A DNA stretch of 64,000 nt from Eucommia ulmoides (Eukaryota; Streptophyta; Magnoliopsida; Garryales; Eucommiaceae), in the NCBI GenBank assembly GCA_016647705.1, contig CM028326.1:48375285-48439284 (forward strand), written 5' to 3'. The stretch's first letter is position 1. Each line of letters starts with the position of its first letter. The position numbers and the translations under genes are program-made. Positions 35,426-45,800 of this stretch are shown in pieces. Below the pieces are notes generated by a model, which ran no database searches, had not been told where the DNA came from, and saw only the letters and a list, made by a program, of their open reading frames with translations.

Positions 35426-35585
35426 TGTCTTTGACTTTCAGCTGATGATATCCTGATCGAAGATCTATTTTGAAAAATATTCTAGCCTTCTGCAACTGAT
35501 CAAACAGATCATTAATTCTAGGCAGCAAGTATTTATTACAAATCGTCACCTTATTCGGCTTCCTGTAATCAATACACATCATCCA
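35426..35585 (-). pseudogene. Tekay reverse transcriptase, 3' piece
   Basis: [20 protein letters not shown] and [13 protein letters not shown] are fingers/palm blocks of Ty3/gypsy RT. They continue the RT read at 39519-39603 once element C is removed at its target duplication. The YxDD catalytic block is deleted. Confidence 0.85.
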
Positions 35586-35590
35586 CGTAC

Positions 35591-37130
35591 AGATAGGTGC
35601 GATCTACCTATCTATTTCCAAACCGAACTAAGTTTTTTAGCATTTTTATAGTATTTTATTACATTTTAATTAGTTTTTATTCTTTTTGTATAAATCAGGT
35701 GTGTGGGGTAAAAATGTAGGAAAACAGAGCATAAACGATCAGATTGAACCAAGAATGGTCAAAGAATGATGGAAAAACAAGCACGAATGTAAGATTCTGA
35801 AAAGAAGCCACCGCCACGGTGGTAAAAATGCAGAGAGGGCCAATTCTTGTTGGACATCTACCACCGCAGCGGTGAGATCCACCTCCGCGGCGATGAAACT
35901 GCAGGATGGTAGAAAAACGATCAGATCGAACCAAGAACAGTCGAAGAACGGTGGAAAAACAAGCACGGAGGCAAGATTCTAAAAAGAAGCCCACCGCCAC
36001 AGCGGTGAAAATGCAGAGAAGGCCAATTCTTGCTGGACATCCACCGCAGCAACGATGAGATCCACTACCGTGGTGGTGAAACTGCAGAATGGTCACCAAT
36101 TCCACCACTATCTTCACCGCCTAGGTAATCACTTAACCGACCTACTCATCGCCGCGGCAGTAACCTTTGCACAAATTAGATATTTTTAGGATATTTTGCC
36201 TATTTAATCCATTCCCCTCCCTCATTTTCGGGCCTCTCTTTCATGCTACCACCCTTAGAACATATCTAGCGGTAGGTTGAGGAGTTTTAGAAAGAGAAAT
36301 CACAACCCGAAGGAGAAGAAGAAAGAGAAGTGATCGTTGAACGATTCAAGCGCCAAATCTTCGGACTACGGCTAAGTTCTTCAGTTTATTCCTTTATTTC
36401 TTCAGCTTTGGAATTTGTGAGCATGTTTAGCTCGTGCTTTATTGTAAATATGGTTATGGCCATTAGTTAAACGTAGATTGTTTAGGGATTAACAATATAT
36501 TTATAAATATGTGATTCGTATGATTTCGGTGTTTCGTTTATGTTTGTTCTTCGAAGTTTGATTGTGTTTATCGTTATTTTATGCATGTATGCTTGTTTAG
36601 ATATATCGAGAATACGGGGTTTGACACTCGGGAGAGGTAACCCTAGATTCGGACTAGGTTAAACATAACACGACGATCCAATAAACCGGGAGGGAGTTGG
36701 AGAGTGTGCAATCGATGATGTTGGGGCAAGACTCACGTGACCTAGGGTCGTTAAGACGTTGAGGGGGACTTCTTCATTAACACGAAGTCGCGTATTCTCT
36801 CGTCTTACACTCGGGAGAGGTGGCGGGAAAGTTTACGAACCGAGATTATCAAATAGATTAAACACCGTAAACGTAAGTCAAACGAGATCGAACACGTATT
36901 TGTAAACCAAGTTAATCCCTAAATAATTCTTTCCCCAAAAACATCTCATTATATTAGTATAGATAATTTAGTTAATTAGTTTAGTTTAATATAAATTTTA
37001 TACATTCTTTTTAGCCTAGATAAAATTAGGTCATAACAATTACGGTACTCGATAATAACGACAACCAATCCTTATGGACACGATACCCTTACTCCCCCAT
37101 CTTTACTAAAACTTGACCCGTACACTACCA
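35591..37130 (+). repeat. Forward LTR of element C
   Basis: Starts AGATAGGTGCG (first base changed from T), with the terminal inverted repeat at 35592-35612, and ends ACTACCA before the primer site. About 30 bases near the 3' end are missing compared with element B. U3 holds several short hairpins: 35808-35822, 35862-35874 and 35992-36007. Confidence 0.88.
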
Positions 37131-37136
37131 AGTTTT

Positions 37137-37191
37137 TGGCGCCATTGCCGGGGATTGAACAAGGGTCACCCGTGTGACAAGTAGGAATACT
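37137..37191. other. Extended tRNA-Asp-derived sequence at the primer site
   Basis: The first 19 bases are the primer site TGGCGCCATTGCCGGGGAT. The match to the complement of plant tRNA-Asp(GUC), recalled from memory, continues far beyond: GGGTCACCCG.GTGACA and GGAATACT follow in register. I count 47 of 55 positions matching, and six of the eight differences are G/A or C/T changes. This corresponds to the CCA end, acceptor, T arm, variable region, anticodon arm and part of the D side. It is not a tRNA gene, because the 5' 20 nucleotides are absent. Confidence 0.85.
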
Positions 37192-39049
37192 CAAACTTGA
37201 AATTTTGCTAGTCATCGAGCAAAACACTCACACGAAAATGAAAAACACAATGAAATTAAATAACAAACAACCTAAAAACAATCTAAACATAACGATATGC
37301 GAGTTTTGACTTCTTCTAACGACCAAGTCATTTTTCCTCAACAACCGCCAGTCATATCGAGTTCAAGCGGTAAAACACATCATGTGGTGTTCTAAAATTT
37401 TGACATTTAATAATGGTGAACGCCATTCTAGATCCTGTAAACGTGTTTGTACGAGACTCAATAATATAGCTATACAACGACCGGATTGGAATATCCACCA
37501 ATGAAACTCATAACTTAGACCGTATAGAACTAGGATTTTCATATACCTGATTGGGGTCCACTCTCCACTAATGTAGGATTGGAAGTTCATAGAGATCAGA
37601 AGGACTTGGTTCAGTTATGGAACATTTAACTAAGGGTAATTTGGAATAGTAACCGGGTTAACATTGTTAACTTAACGTTACCCAAGGCTCAACGTTTGGC
37701 ACATTCACTCTCGAACCCCCATAGATAAATTAAAAAACAATCTCGAACAAACATTTAAGACTAACGTACTCACTTGTCAAAAGAAACATAATTTTTTATT
37801 TTTTTATTTTATTTTTTTTACAAACCACACCCCCCAAACTTATTTGATTAGTATGATTTCACAGGTGTGTTAAAATGAAAGAAAAACGACAAGTGAGTAC
37901 TCGAATACCGAACCAATCCGAAGTTCGCCCTAAACCCAACCGCTCACATCAAGTAGAATTTGCAACTGCTAGCTTGATTCACTCAAATTTGTGCCTTCGG
38001 TCAAGCGATAAAGGTTTGGAAAAAGATCAATTGGCCAGGGTATTAGTTAAGTGTTCAGAATTGAAAAAGTTTTTAGGCTTCGACAAGGTAACGAGGGATA
38101 AACATATAACATGGTAGGCTTAAAAGGCTCAAGCGACAAAAAAGAATGCCTAAATCACGTCTCCTAAACTACCTCGCCTAGGATTTCACCTCAAACTTCC
38201 CCTCAATCAGGTTCTAGAATCCTTAATTTGTTATGAATTTGGCTAATCGATAATTGTTCTCAAATCAATTGAATAGAAATACATTGAGTCTATGTGCTCG
38301 TGCAAATTAGGATCTACAATAATTTTCACCAAAACGCATTGTCAAGCATACAGAACACACATGCATGGGTATTACCCTTGACCTCGAAAACAACCAGGGG
38401 GTAATATCATCATCGAGTAACGGCCCAGATGAACACAAAACTCAGCATGCACACAACAACAACACTAAAACATTCTACACTAAACAAACATGCAATATAG
38501 TAAAAACAAAACAACATAAACTAACAATACTAAATACTACACATCACTTCCAAACTTAAAACGGACAGTGTCCTCAACGGCCCAATCATCATTCTCAACA
38601 TATGAAATTAAAACATGCTGACGAAGGGGGTTTAGAACACGTACCTAGGAGGCGAGAGAATCTCGCCTCCGAATGAATTCGGCTGAGATGGATTTAATTT
38701 ATTTTTTACCTTGGGTTACCTCCCAAGAAGCGCATGGTTTAATGTCCTCGACCCAACATACTCAGAATACCCTCAAGCTTGGCGAGGTTTTGCTTTGTTT
38801 GGCTCGATCTTTCAATAACACGCCTCACCAGCTTATGTGCGTGGCCACGTACTATAAAACGGCTAGGAATCCCATTGAAAGGAATACATCAATACCTAGT
38901 GATCTAACATCTCCAAGTACCCTACATAAGAAATAAAAACAAAACTACAAAAAGAAAAATTATATACAAAAGAAATGCCTAAAGTAAAATCGGGTCATTT
39001 ACTCACAATATCGATAATAACCTAATCCCTGGAAATGGCGCCAAAAACT
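37192..39049 (-). mobile_element. Inverted internal region of element C
   Basis: The minus strand runs from a tRNA-Asp primer site (39024-39043, TGGCGCCATTTCCAGGGATT) through the same conserved blocks as 17373-19222 to the polypurine region at about 37192-37200, where it meets the tRNA-derived sequence. The junction keeps AATAC, which is shared by the tRNA copy and the polypurine/LTR boundary of family members (AATACCCCCAAACTT). No retroviral coding sequence is present. Confidence 0.85.
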
Positions 39050-39513
39050 TGATAGCGTATAAATACGTAGCTACTTTTACTCGCAAGTGTACGAGGTCAA
39101 GTTTTAGTATAGATCGGGAGAGTAAGAGTATCGTGTCCACAGGGATTGGTTGTGACTATTATTGAGTACCGTATTTATCATAACCTAATTTTATCTAGGC
39201 TAAAACAAATGTAATTAATTAATCTAAACTAATACTAAAATACTAATTAAACTATACTAATATTATTATTAGATGTTTTAGGGAAAATCTTGCCTAGGAA
39301 TTAACTTTTGTTTACAAAAACGTGTTTAGTCTCGTTTTAGTTTTACGTTAATGGCGTTCGGGTATCCGAAAATCTTGGTTCGTAAACTCACACGCCACCT
39401 CTTCCGAGTGTAAGACGAGTGAATACATGACTTCACGTCAACGGATAAGTCTCCATTAACGTCTTAACAACGCTAGGTCACGTGAGTCTCGTCCCAATGT
39501 CATTGATTGCACA
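39050..39513 (-). repeat. Inverted partial LTR of element C
   Basis: 3' part (R/U5 side) of an LTR on the minus strand, ending CGCTATCA before the primer site at 39043. It starts abruptly at TGTGCAATCAATGAC (39513), inside the block that is duplicated in element A. It differs from the forward LTR at many positions. Confidence 0.85.
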
Positions 39514-39518
39514 CGTAC

Positions 39519-39603
39519 CATCCTTTTTCTTTACAAATAACACCGGGGCTCCCTACTGAAAAACAGTAGGTCTGATAAACCCGTGGTCTAACATATCTCG
39601 CAA
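39519..39603 (-). pseudogene. Tekay reverse transcriptase, 5' piece
   Basis: LRDMLDHGFIRPTVFQ, a stop where W is expected, then GAPVLFVKKKDGT, the start of Ty3/gypsy RT. It is interrupted by element C at 39518 and resumes at 35585. Both stops near here fit single C-to-T or G-to-A changes. Confidence 0.85.
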
Positions 39604-40267
39604 CTAAATTTTTAGCTCCTTTAGCTCAGTAGGTGCCATACGATATGTTGGAATTGATATAGGAGAAGTCCCCAGAAGTAACTCGATAGTGAATTCAATT
39701 TTCCTATTCATTGGCAACCCTAGAAATTCTTTTGGAAATACATCGGGAAAATCCCCAACCATCGGGATATCTGCTACCTGTACCTTATTCTGACTAGTGT
39801 TAACCACATGCGTGAGGTATCCCTGGAATCCCTTCTTTAATAATTTCCTGGCCTCCAGAATTGAAATCAAACTGACAGGGGTAATGATTATGTCCCCCGA
39901 AAATACAAACTCTGACTCGCCTTGGATTCGAAAGGTAACTTCTTTTTTAAAACAATTCACTGTGGCATGATAACCAGAAAGCAAATCCATACCCAGTATT
40001 ACATCAAAATTGTGAATATTTAGGGGTAATAGATCCACCGACAATTCTCCTTCACCAATACGAAGCAAAATGTCTTTATACACACTATCTATCAGTACTA
40101 ACTCACCCACGGGGGTAGAGATAATGTTACTATATGACAAAGAAGTAGGAAACTTGCCTACATACATCATAAAGGTCGGTGAAATAAATGAATTAGTAGA
40201 ACCGAGATCAATAAGTATACGTGTATCTCTATTATATAAAGACATGATACCTGTAACCATATCATAG
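39604..40267 (-). pseudogene. Aspartic protease and RT lead-in, Tekay
   Basis: About 218 open codons. The protease signature is TRILIDLGSTNSFISPTF with catalytic Asp in IDLGST (family members usually have D-P-G-S or D-S-G-A), followed by ILGMDLLSGYHATVNC, the second conserved protease block. The C-terminal half leads into RT with FPDVFPKEFLGLPMNRKIEF and PISIPTYRMAPTELKELK. The protease cleaves the Gag-Pol polyprotein inside the particle. The protease is readable, but RT stops follow at once. Confidence 0.85.
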
Positions 40268-40379
40268 GTAGCCTGGGCGTCCTGTCAAGTAGTAGCAAAT
40301 ACATGACCTCGAGTCGGAGGTCTACCGGTCGATCCTCTACCACGCCCTGAACACTACTAGGGCCAACACTACCCACACT

Positions 40380-41461
40380 ACGTACATAGGTTGTAGTGTA
40401 ACAATAGATTTTGGACAATTCAGAGATACGTGGCCCGGCTCATGACAACGGAAACATATTGAGCCTTCCACGGGACAGTCTCTAGCGAAATGATCCGGTG
40501 ATCCTCATTGATAGCATACAGGTATCTCGGCTCAACTAACCATCTGGCTCTTTCCCTGTCCTTGCTGGCCGACACTTTGTCTGGATACATTCTGCTGTCG
40601 CCCGGAGTATAATTGTCGTAGGTCTCGGCACCTAACTGATTGGTCGATTGTTGAGGCTCAAACAAATGGAGGTAGAGCTACAACTCCTTGGGAAATACCA
40701 CCTGGATATATGTTAGGTGACTCGAATCTACTCTTTTTGTACTGCTCGCGGTTCTCAGCGGTTTCTCGTACATCCTTCTCTATTAATTTCACCGTGTTTA
40801 CCAATTCCACATAACCTTTGATATGCCTGCCCGTCAGCCTGGAACGTATTTCTAGATTGAGCCCTTTCTGGAATCGTCTACATCTTGCTTCTTCAGTCTT
40901 CACCAAATTAGGAGCAAATCGGGACAGGGCATCAAATTTGATTTCATACTGCAAAACGATCATTTTCCCCTATTTCAATAATATGAACTCCTCCTCCATC
41001 TCGAACCGATAGGATTCAGGAAAATATTTTTCATTAAATACCGCAACGAATCGATCTCAAGAAATCTCCTCTCCTGAAACTGAAATTAACCTCTTCATTT
41101 TCTCCCACTAATGTTCGGCCTCTCTTTTCAACTAGAAGGTGGCGAGAGGAACTCGACTATCATTTGTAATTCCCATTGCCTCGAAAACGTCCCCTATACT
41201 CCTCAACCAATTTTCAGCATCAACCGGACTCACAGTTCCCGTAAAAGTCGGAGGGTCCAATTCTTTGAATCTCTTCAGGAGTACTGCCTGAGAAGTAGCT
41301 GTTTCGGTTTAAGCCTTCTGGCATTCCATCATCTTTGCCTGTTGTTTTGTCAATTGCGCAGCAGCTTATAAAATTGGCTCAATGGCATCCAAGCTTTCCT
41401 GTGTCCTATCTCTCTTTCTCTGAGGTCTAGAATTCCGAGTACTTTCATTTTCATGCTCCAT
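40380..41461 (-). pseudogene. gag of the Tekay element
   Basis: Starts MEHENESTRNSRPQRKRDR (ATG at 41459-41461). Core motifs are FKELDPPTFTGTVSPVDAE, NWLRSIGDVFEAMGI, YFPESYRFEMEEEF and MIVLQYEIKFDALSRFAPN, followed by a zinc knuckle CFRCHEPGHVSLNC (CX2CX4HX4C) near 40415-40460. Gag binds genomic RNA and builds the particle. At least six in-frame stops and a frame change mark it as dead; many stops replace W or Q codons. Confidence 0.85.
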
Positions 41462-41644
41462 AGTCAAGATCTGAAATGAAATTTAATAAGCAACAGGGCC
41501 AGCAATTCAAACGACAATGCATGACGTAAATGTACTATTTAATTCAATGAAATAACTACCACTTACGTGCCGAACCCACCTATCGACACCTTATCTCTTG
41601 GTCCACTACTGGCTAGATAGTTTGGCACGTCTATAGAACATATA

Positions 41645-41662
41645 ACCTAAACTCTAATACCA
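41645..41662 (-). other. Primer binding site for initiator tRNA-Met, Tekay
   Basis: The minus strand reads TGGTATTAGAGTTTAGG six bases after the LTR end, matching the initiator tRNA-Met complement (TGGTATCAGAGC...) apart from C-to-T changes. Confidence 0.82.
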
Positions 41663-41668
41663 AAAAAG

Positions 41669-41740
41669 TGTCACACCCCTCCCCAAGCCACCATCGCCCG
41701 AGGTCAAACATGACGTCGACTTGACGTTACCTAACCGATT

Positions 41741-41785
<45 letters not shown>

Positions 41786-42059
41786 GTTTGTGTGTGTGTA
41801 CACGCACCTCTATATTATTATTTTTTTTTCCCAAAATATATTTACCCAAGTCAAAATTTGGGAATATACGGGTCTCAACTATTCATAACAAAACTACAAA
41901 TCTACAATCCAAACTTTTTTCCTTGTGGTAGGAGACACATACACACACAATACATATTATATATGTGTGTGTGTGTCCATATTGATCACCTTCTTTTTCT
42001 CTTCTTATTTTTCTTTTTTTTTTATTGCAGTAGGAGACACATACACACACAATACATAT

Positions 42060-42112
<53 letters not shown>

Positions 42113-42571
42113 AAATTGATCACCGCCTATTTCTCTTCTCTTTTCTGTTTTTTGTGGTATTTGATCATGACATGTATGTCTCTTACCCACATTTTCTTTA
42201 ACTTTATCCTTCTTTTTTTCACTTTTTTTTTTGTATACCTTATAATATAATGAACTCATACATATATATAACCAAAGGACTCCATTATCCTATTTGTTTA
42301 TCATTTCATTTCATTTTTATTTTATTTTATTTATTATGCTAGTTACCCTTTTAAAATAAAATAAAAATATTAATTATATCCCCAAAATTTCTTAAAATCA
42401 TATTTTTAATAACATAATAATCCCCTAAACTTTAAAAGTCAAAATTAAAATCATCATATTAACCCCTAAAATTTTTAAAGTAAATATTAAATTACACAGT
42501 ATACCCCATTATTTTTTTAAATATTCTAAAATGCAACTAAAAGTATGAATGTGCAAGGACTAGGCTTTACA
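41669..42571 (-). repeat. 5' LTR of the Tekay element (short form)
   Basis: 903 bp, same termini as the 3' LTR. A deletion of about 1.3 kb lies near 41914, where CAATCCAAAC joins TTTTTTCCTTG. Two copies of the GTAGGAGACACAT block (about 41930 and 42031), a TA run (41747-41774) and a TG run (about 42067-42110) are present. Confidence 0.88.
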
Positions 42572-42876
42572 AATTCTTCTGCTCCAGTACCCTCTGAGCA
42601 CAAGCTCGTCATGCCTCTTGGTCACCTCTGACTTCTCTTACCCCTTGATCGGTAAAGAATTTCATAACTTGGGGGTCTAGAGAGTAGACGGCCTTGAAGG
42701 TTGAAACTGTCGATCACCCCCATAATAGCATTGTAGGTCGATGGCCTGTCCACTACTAGGAACTTGGTTCACACTGTCGACGACCTTGGATTTGTTCCGA
42801 CCACGACGGGCAAGGGTATCCATCCGAGGGAGTTAACCTCTTACCCCCCAAAATCGACGAGGGGAGACTTAGTGGG

Positions 42877-43092
42877 CTACAGGGCGCCGGCCTCAATTTT
42901 CAATTTGTCAAATGCCCACTTGAAAATGATGTAGGCCATGTTTCCTTCGTCAACCAAGATGCGACCCATCCTGTAATGATTGACCATAGTCGTGATAACC
43001 AAGGCATCATCATGGGCCATATGTAATCCTGGAGAACGACATCTCCTCCAAGAGCTAAATCCACCATGGATGACGTTAATCTCTTCGTCCAC
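42877..43092 (-). pseudogene. Protease region of the Tat-type element
   Basis: MAHDDALVITTMVNHYRMGR followed by ILVDEGNMAYIIF. The VDEGN box corresponds to the aspartic protease site, written D-x-G in this lineage. The frame is open for 71 codons. Protease and RT are separated by the Tekay insertion at 42572. Confidence 0.7.
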
Positions 43093-43199
43093 GCGCTGGT
43101 AGTCATCCCTGACCTCAACCCTCTAGGGCTGGGGAAGACTGCGGTTTCCTCGTCTTCTCTAGGCCTGAGGCTCTCCATGGGGTCATCCTCATCGAGATG

Positions 43200-44579
43200 T
43201 TCCCAATCTTCTCTCCGGACGTAGTTCCCGAGATAGCTTCTTTGGAAGAAAGCTTCAATCTCCTGCAGGAGTTGAAAGCAATTTTTTGTGAAGTGGCCTC
43301 AATCTCGGTGGAACTCGCAATACTTTGTCATCGACCTCCTGGCTGACTTCCTACTCAGGGGCAGCGGAGATGGGAAGAAATCACGCCTTTAGTTTTCTAC
43401 AAAGATGATGGCCACCGAGGCTGTGAGTGGAGTGAACCCTTGTTGGCGACGCCCTAGGAAGAAAATGGCCTTTTGTTCCTAGGAAAAGGTCCCAATCTCC
43501 CTACAGCTTGCAATATTTTCGAGCCTTGGGCTTGATTTGGAATTTTATTCTACGGTTCTATCTTCCCTTTCTCTTCTGGTTGAGCACGAAGGTCAGCATT
43601 ATGAAACCTAGTCTCGCGATCTAGAGCCTGATTGAGAGTGGGGGGGCAGGATTCATGCTGAGGTCATAAGATAACCTCGGATGTCGGAGCCTATCAACAA
43701 AGGCGTTCAGTGCTACACTTTTAGGGAGCGCGTCATACGCGTTGGCTTCTCGATTGAAGCGCTTAACGTAGTTTCCCAATGATTTAACATGCTCCTGCTA
43801 GAGAGTAAAGACATGAGCCATTGTCTTCGGCCTCCATCGGGAGTGACTGAAACGAGCTAGCCTCAAGCCTTGGAACTAGGACCTCATGGCTCCTAAAAGA
43901 GTAATGGGAAAGGCTTTGCACCGCAAGGCTATAAAGGCCATCTACATGTCCATATGACATTTGAACAGGGACAGGTGGTCAACCGGATCCAATGTCCCGT
44001 CATACAGACTCATCTGGGGGTGAACAAAGCGTCTCAGTACTACTTCCTCTAGAACTTCTTCCACAAATGGAGACCTCACCTCCAAAATAATGCCTTGTCC
44101 TACCCGGCCTCTGTGCACCTCCTGGAGGCTGGCTTCCATGTCTGCAAGACGGCGCTTACAACTTTTCCTACTCGAGGCTCCCCCCGTATATGACTGCCCG
44201 CAACTCGGGAAGTAGTATAATGGGAGGGAGGTGATTAAGGACTGATTTCACATTCGCGTCAGCCTCTGAGGTTGGACCTGGCCGGCCAATAGAGAGCTCA
44301 ACTATCGGGGGACACTAACAGGTCCCTTGTTGAAAATTCACCCAGCGAATGAGGTGGGGATCTTGGTATTTCCAAGGAGGGCCACTCCGGTCCTAAAAAC
44401 TCGTGGTTGTGAGGTAGAGGGTGATCCCCATGCGCGTGCCCATTCGAAGATGCTATACAAACATTATGGTCTTGGGGTTGTTTCTCAGGCCCTATAGCCT
44501 GCAGAGCTAGTCCCCCATAGACAAGGGGCAACGGCAGACGTGCAAGGAGAAGTTGCACACACGACTTGAACTCACCCAT
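43200..44579 (-). pseudogene. gag of the Tat-type element
   Basis: The core FVHPQMSLYDGTLDPVDHL followed by LFKCHMDM (about 43942-44030) is the diagnostic Tat/Retand gag motif. It is preceded by SPFVEEVLEEVVLRRF, and downstream is a knuckle-like KYCEFHRDxGHFTKNC (about 43270-43320, one stop). The N-terminal part near 44298-44579 is proline-rich and poorly conserved. Stops and frameshifts are frequent. Confidence 0.8.
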
Positions 44580-44873
44580 TTGGTGCTCAAGGAGATTAAT
44601 CCAGGATGCTTCTGCAGCTCTCGAGGTCTATCCCACAAAAGCTCTAAGAGGGCAGGGTAGAGGGCCCTACCTAGTCTTGGGGGTAGTTATCCGCGTTGGT
44701 GGGAGCTGAGGGGTGTGACCTTGGATCTTTAGGCATTTCTCTTTATTCTTCTGGGGAAAAATAGTTGCTCACAGCGATAGCTTCTATTTTGTGTCTACTT
44801 GTCTAACTAAACCTCGTGATAATCCAGTCTCAGCCGAGCAGGGAGTGATGATCAGGAGAAGGCTTTTCGCTCA

Positions 44874-44893
44874 TTCCAATAGACGACACCAAA
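44874..44893 (-). other. Primer-site-like sequence of the Tat-type element
   Basis: The minus strand reads TTTGGTGTCGTCTATTGGAA just after the LTR, resembling the TTTGGCGCCGTCTGTGGGAA type found at this place in Tat/Retand elements. The tRNA is not assigned. Confidence 0.6.
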
Positions 44894-44894
44894 C

Positions 44895-45682
44895 TGTTGG
44901 TGTCTTAAAGTGGTAAACACGTTGACTATGATCCAGTCATGAACAAGTCATCCTGCTGAGATGGAGTTGCTAAGTTGAAAATGGAACTAGAAATTCTTCA
45001 AGTGAACTATAACTAACAAGTTGGGGATTGATTTATTAGAGTCCAGAGTCCTGTCTCTGAGGGAGCTATATTTTAACAAGGCCTGACTAGGATTTGTCCT
45101 GGCGAAACTCCTTTGGTGTGAGAGTAAGAGCTCAGAGAGAAAAGATTACAGAAATGCGTAAAGTATGTAAATGGCGTCTGAGTGTTACCTTAGGCTCGCA
45201 TTACCCTTGGTATTTATAGGCATCGGAGATGATTAGATTCACCTAATCGAGCCTAAACACAGCTAATTAAGCAAAACCATGTGTTTAGTCGATAATCCAG
45301 GGTGTTCAGGATATAATTATTGGGTTTGGGCTTTTAGGCCCATTTGGAATAGTCCACAGACCTCTGCCAAGCCTGTGAAGATGTGTTGGTAGAGGAACGC
45401 AGATAGCTATGGAGTTTTGGAGGAGAAACAGACTAAAATGGTGTGTCGGTTGATAAATATGACTAAGTCCCTCAATTTAACCGTCTAGAGACACGACACA
45501 GATTTCTGGATAGCATCGACCCTGCGAGGCAGACTACTCCAAGGAGATTCTAGAGAAGGAGCATTGGTTGGTGTATGCTCTTAAGTGGCACTTTGAATTC
45601 CGAAATATGAACACATCACGGTGATAATAGACACGTGACTGGGGCCCTAGCGCTGACTCGATGACACCCAAGAACACCCTCA
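44895..45682 (-). repeat. 5' LTR of the Tat-type element
   Basis: 788 bp, aligned with 21428-22234 and 48615 to about 49390. The minus-strand TATA box CCTATAAATACC is the complement of 45209-45220. Confidence 0.8.
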
Positions 45683-45754
45683 TTAATTATAATTTAGTAA
45701 CTACATTTGATTTTATTCTAATAGATCAAATTAAATTGACCATATCAACTTTTC

Positions 45755-45800
<46 letters not shown>

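Larger units (their letters stand above)
35591..39513. mobile_element. Element C: chimeric LTR element with inverted second half
   Basis: Flanked by identical CGTAC at 35586-35590 and 39514-39518; removing the element and one copy restores Tekay RT (KKKDGT joined to WMMCIDYR). Order on the plus strand: forward LTR (35591-37130), a 55-nt tRNA-Asp complement (37137-37191), the family's internal region inverted (37192-39049) and an inverted 464-bp partial LTR (39050-39513) ending ...TTGCACA. A normal element has two direct LTRs and ends at LTR termini; here the right end is mid-LTR. The forward and inverted LTR parts are clearly different subfamilies by eye, so two parental templates were involved. 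Confidence 0.88.
29688..42571 (-). mobile_element. Tekay-type chromovirus (Ty3/gypsy), nested in the Tat element
   Basis: Minus-strand element: 5' LTR (41669-42571), tRNA-iMet primer site, gag with zinc knuckle, protease, RT, RNase H, integrase, C-terminal chromodomain-like part, polypurine tract (31841-31857) and 3' LTR (29688-31840). Flanks are ATTTC (29683-29687) and AATTC (42572-42576), a 5-bp target duplication with one mismatch. Gene order, primer and the C-terminal extension identify the Tekay/Del group of chromoviruses. It is interrupted by a solo LTR (32265-33676) and by element C (35591-39513), and RT has also lost its catalytic middle. It inserted after the Tat element and before those two. 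Confidence 0.9.
21428..45682 (-). mobile_element. Tat/Retand-type Ty3/gypsy element, split by a Tekay element
   Basis: Minus-strand order: LTR (44895-45682), primer-site-like sequence, gag, protease, then the Tekay insertion (29688-42571), RT, RNase H, integrase ending at 26260, an antisense extra ORF (23154-25452, plus strand) and LTR (21428-22234). Excluding the insertion it is about 11.4 kb. Order, gag and integrase motifs and the antisense ORF are those of the Tat lineage. All coding parts carry stops and frameshifts. No convincing target duplication is visible (ATTAT on the left, TTAAT on the right) and no clear polypurine tract remains next to the 3' LTR. Confidence 0.85.

Noticed and set aside
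35695-36117. 140-codon minus-strand ORF with repeated His/Arg/Gly
   Set aside because: It is the palindrome array of the element C LTR read in one frame, and other LTR copies break it.
37137-37191. A tRNA-Asp gene on the minus strand
   Set aside because: Only the 3' 55 nt are matched, the 5' part is missing, eight positions differ, and it sits exactly at the LTR primer-site position.
41774-42250. 158-codon plus-strand ORF
   Set aside because: It consists of TG-repeat and poly-pyrimidine translation inside the Tekay LTR.
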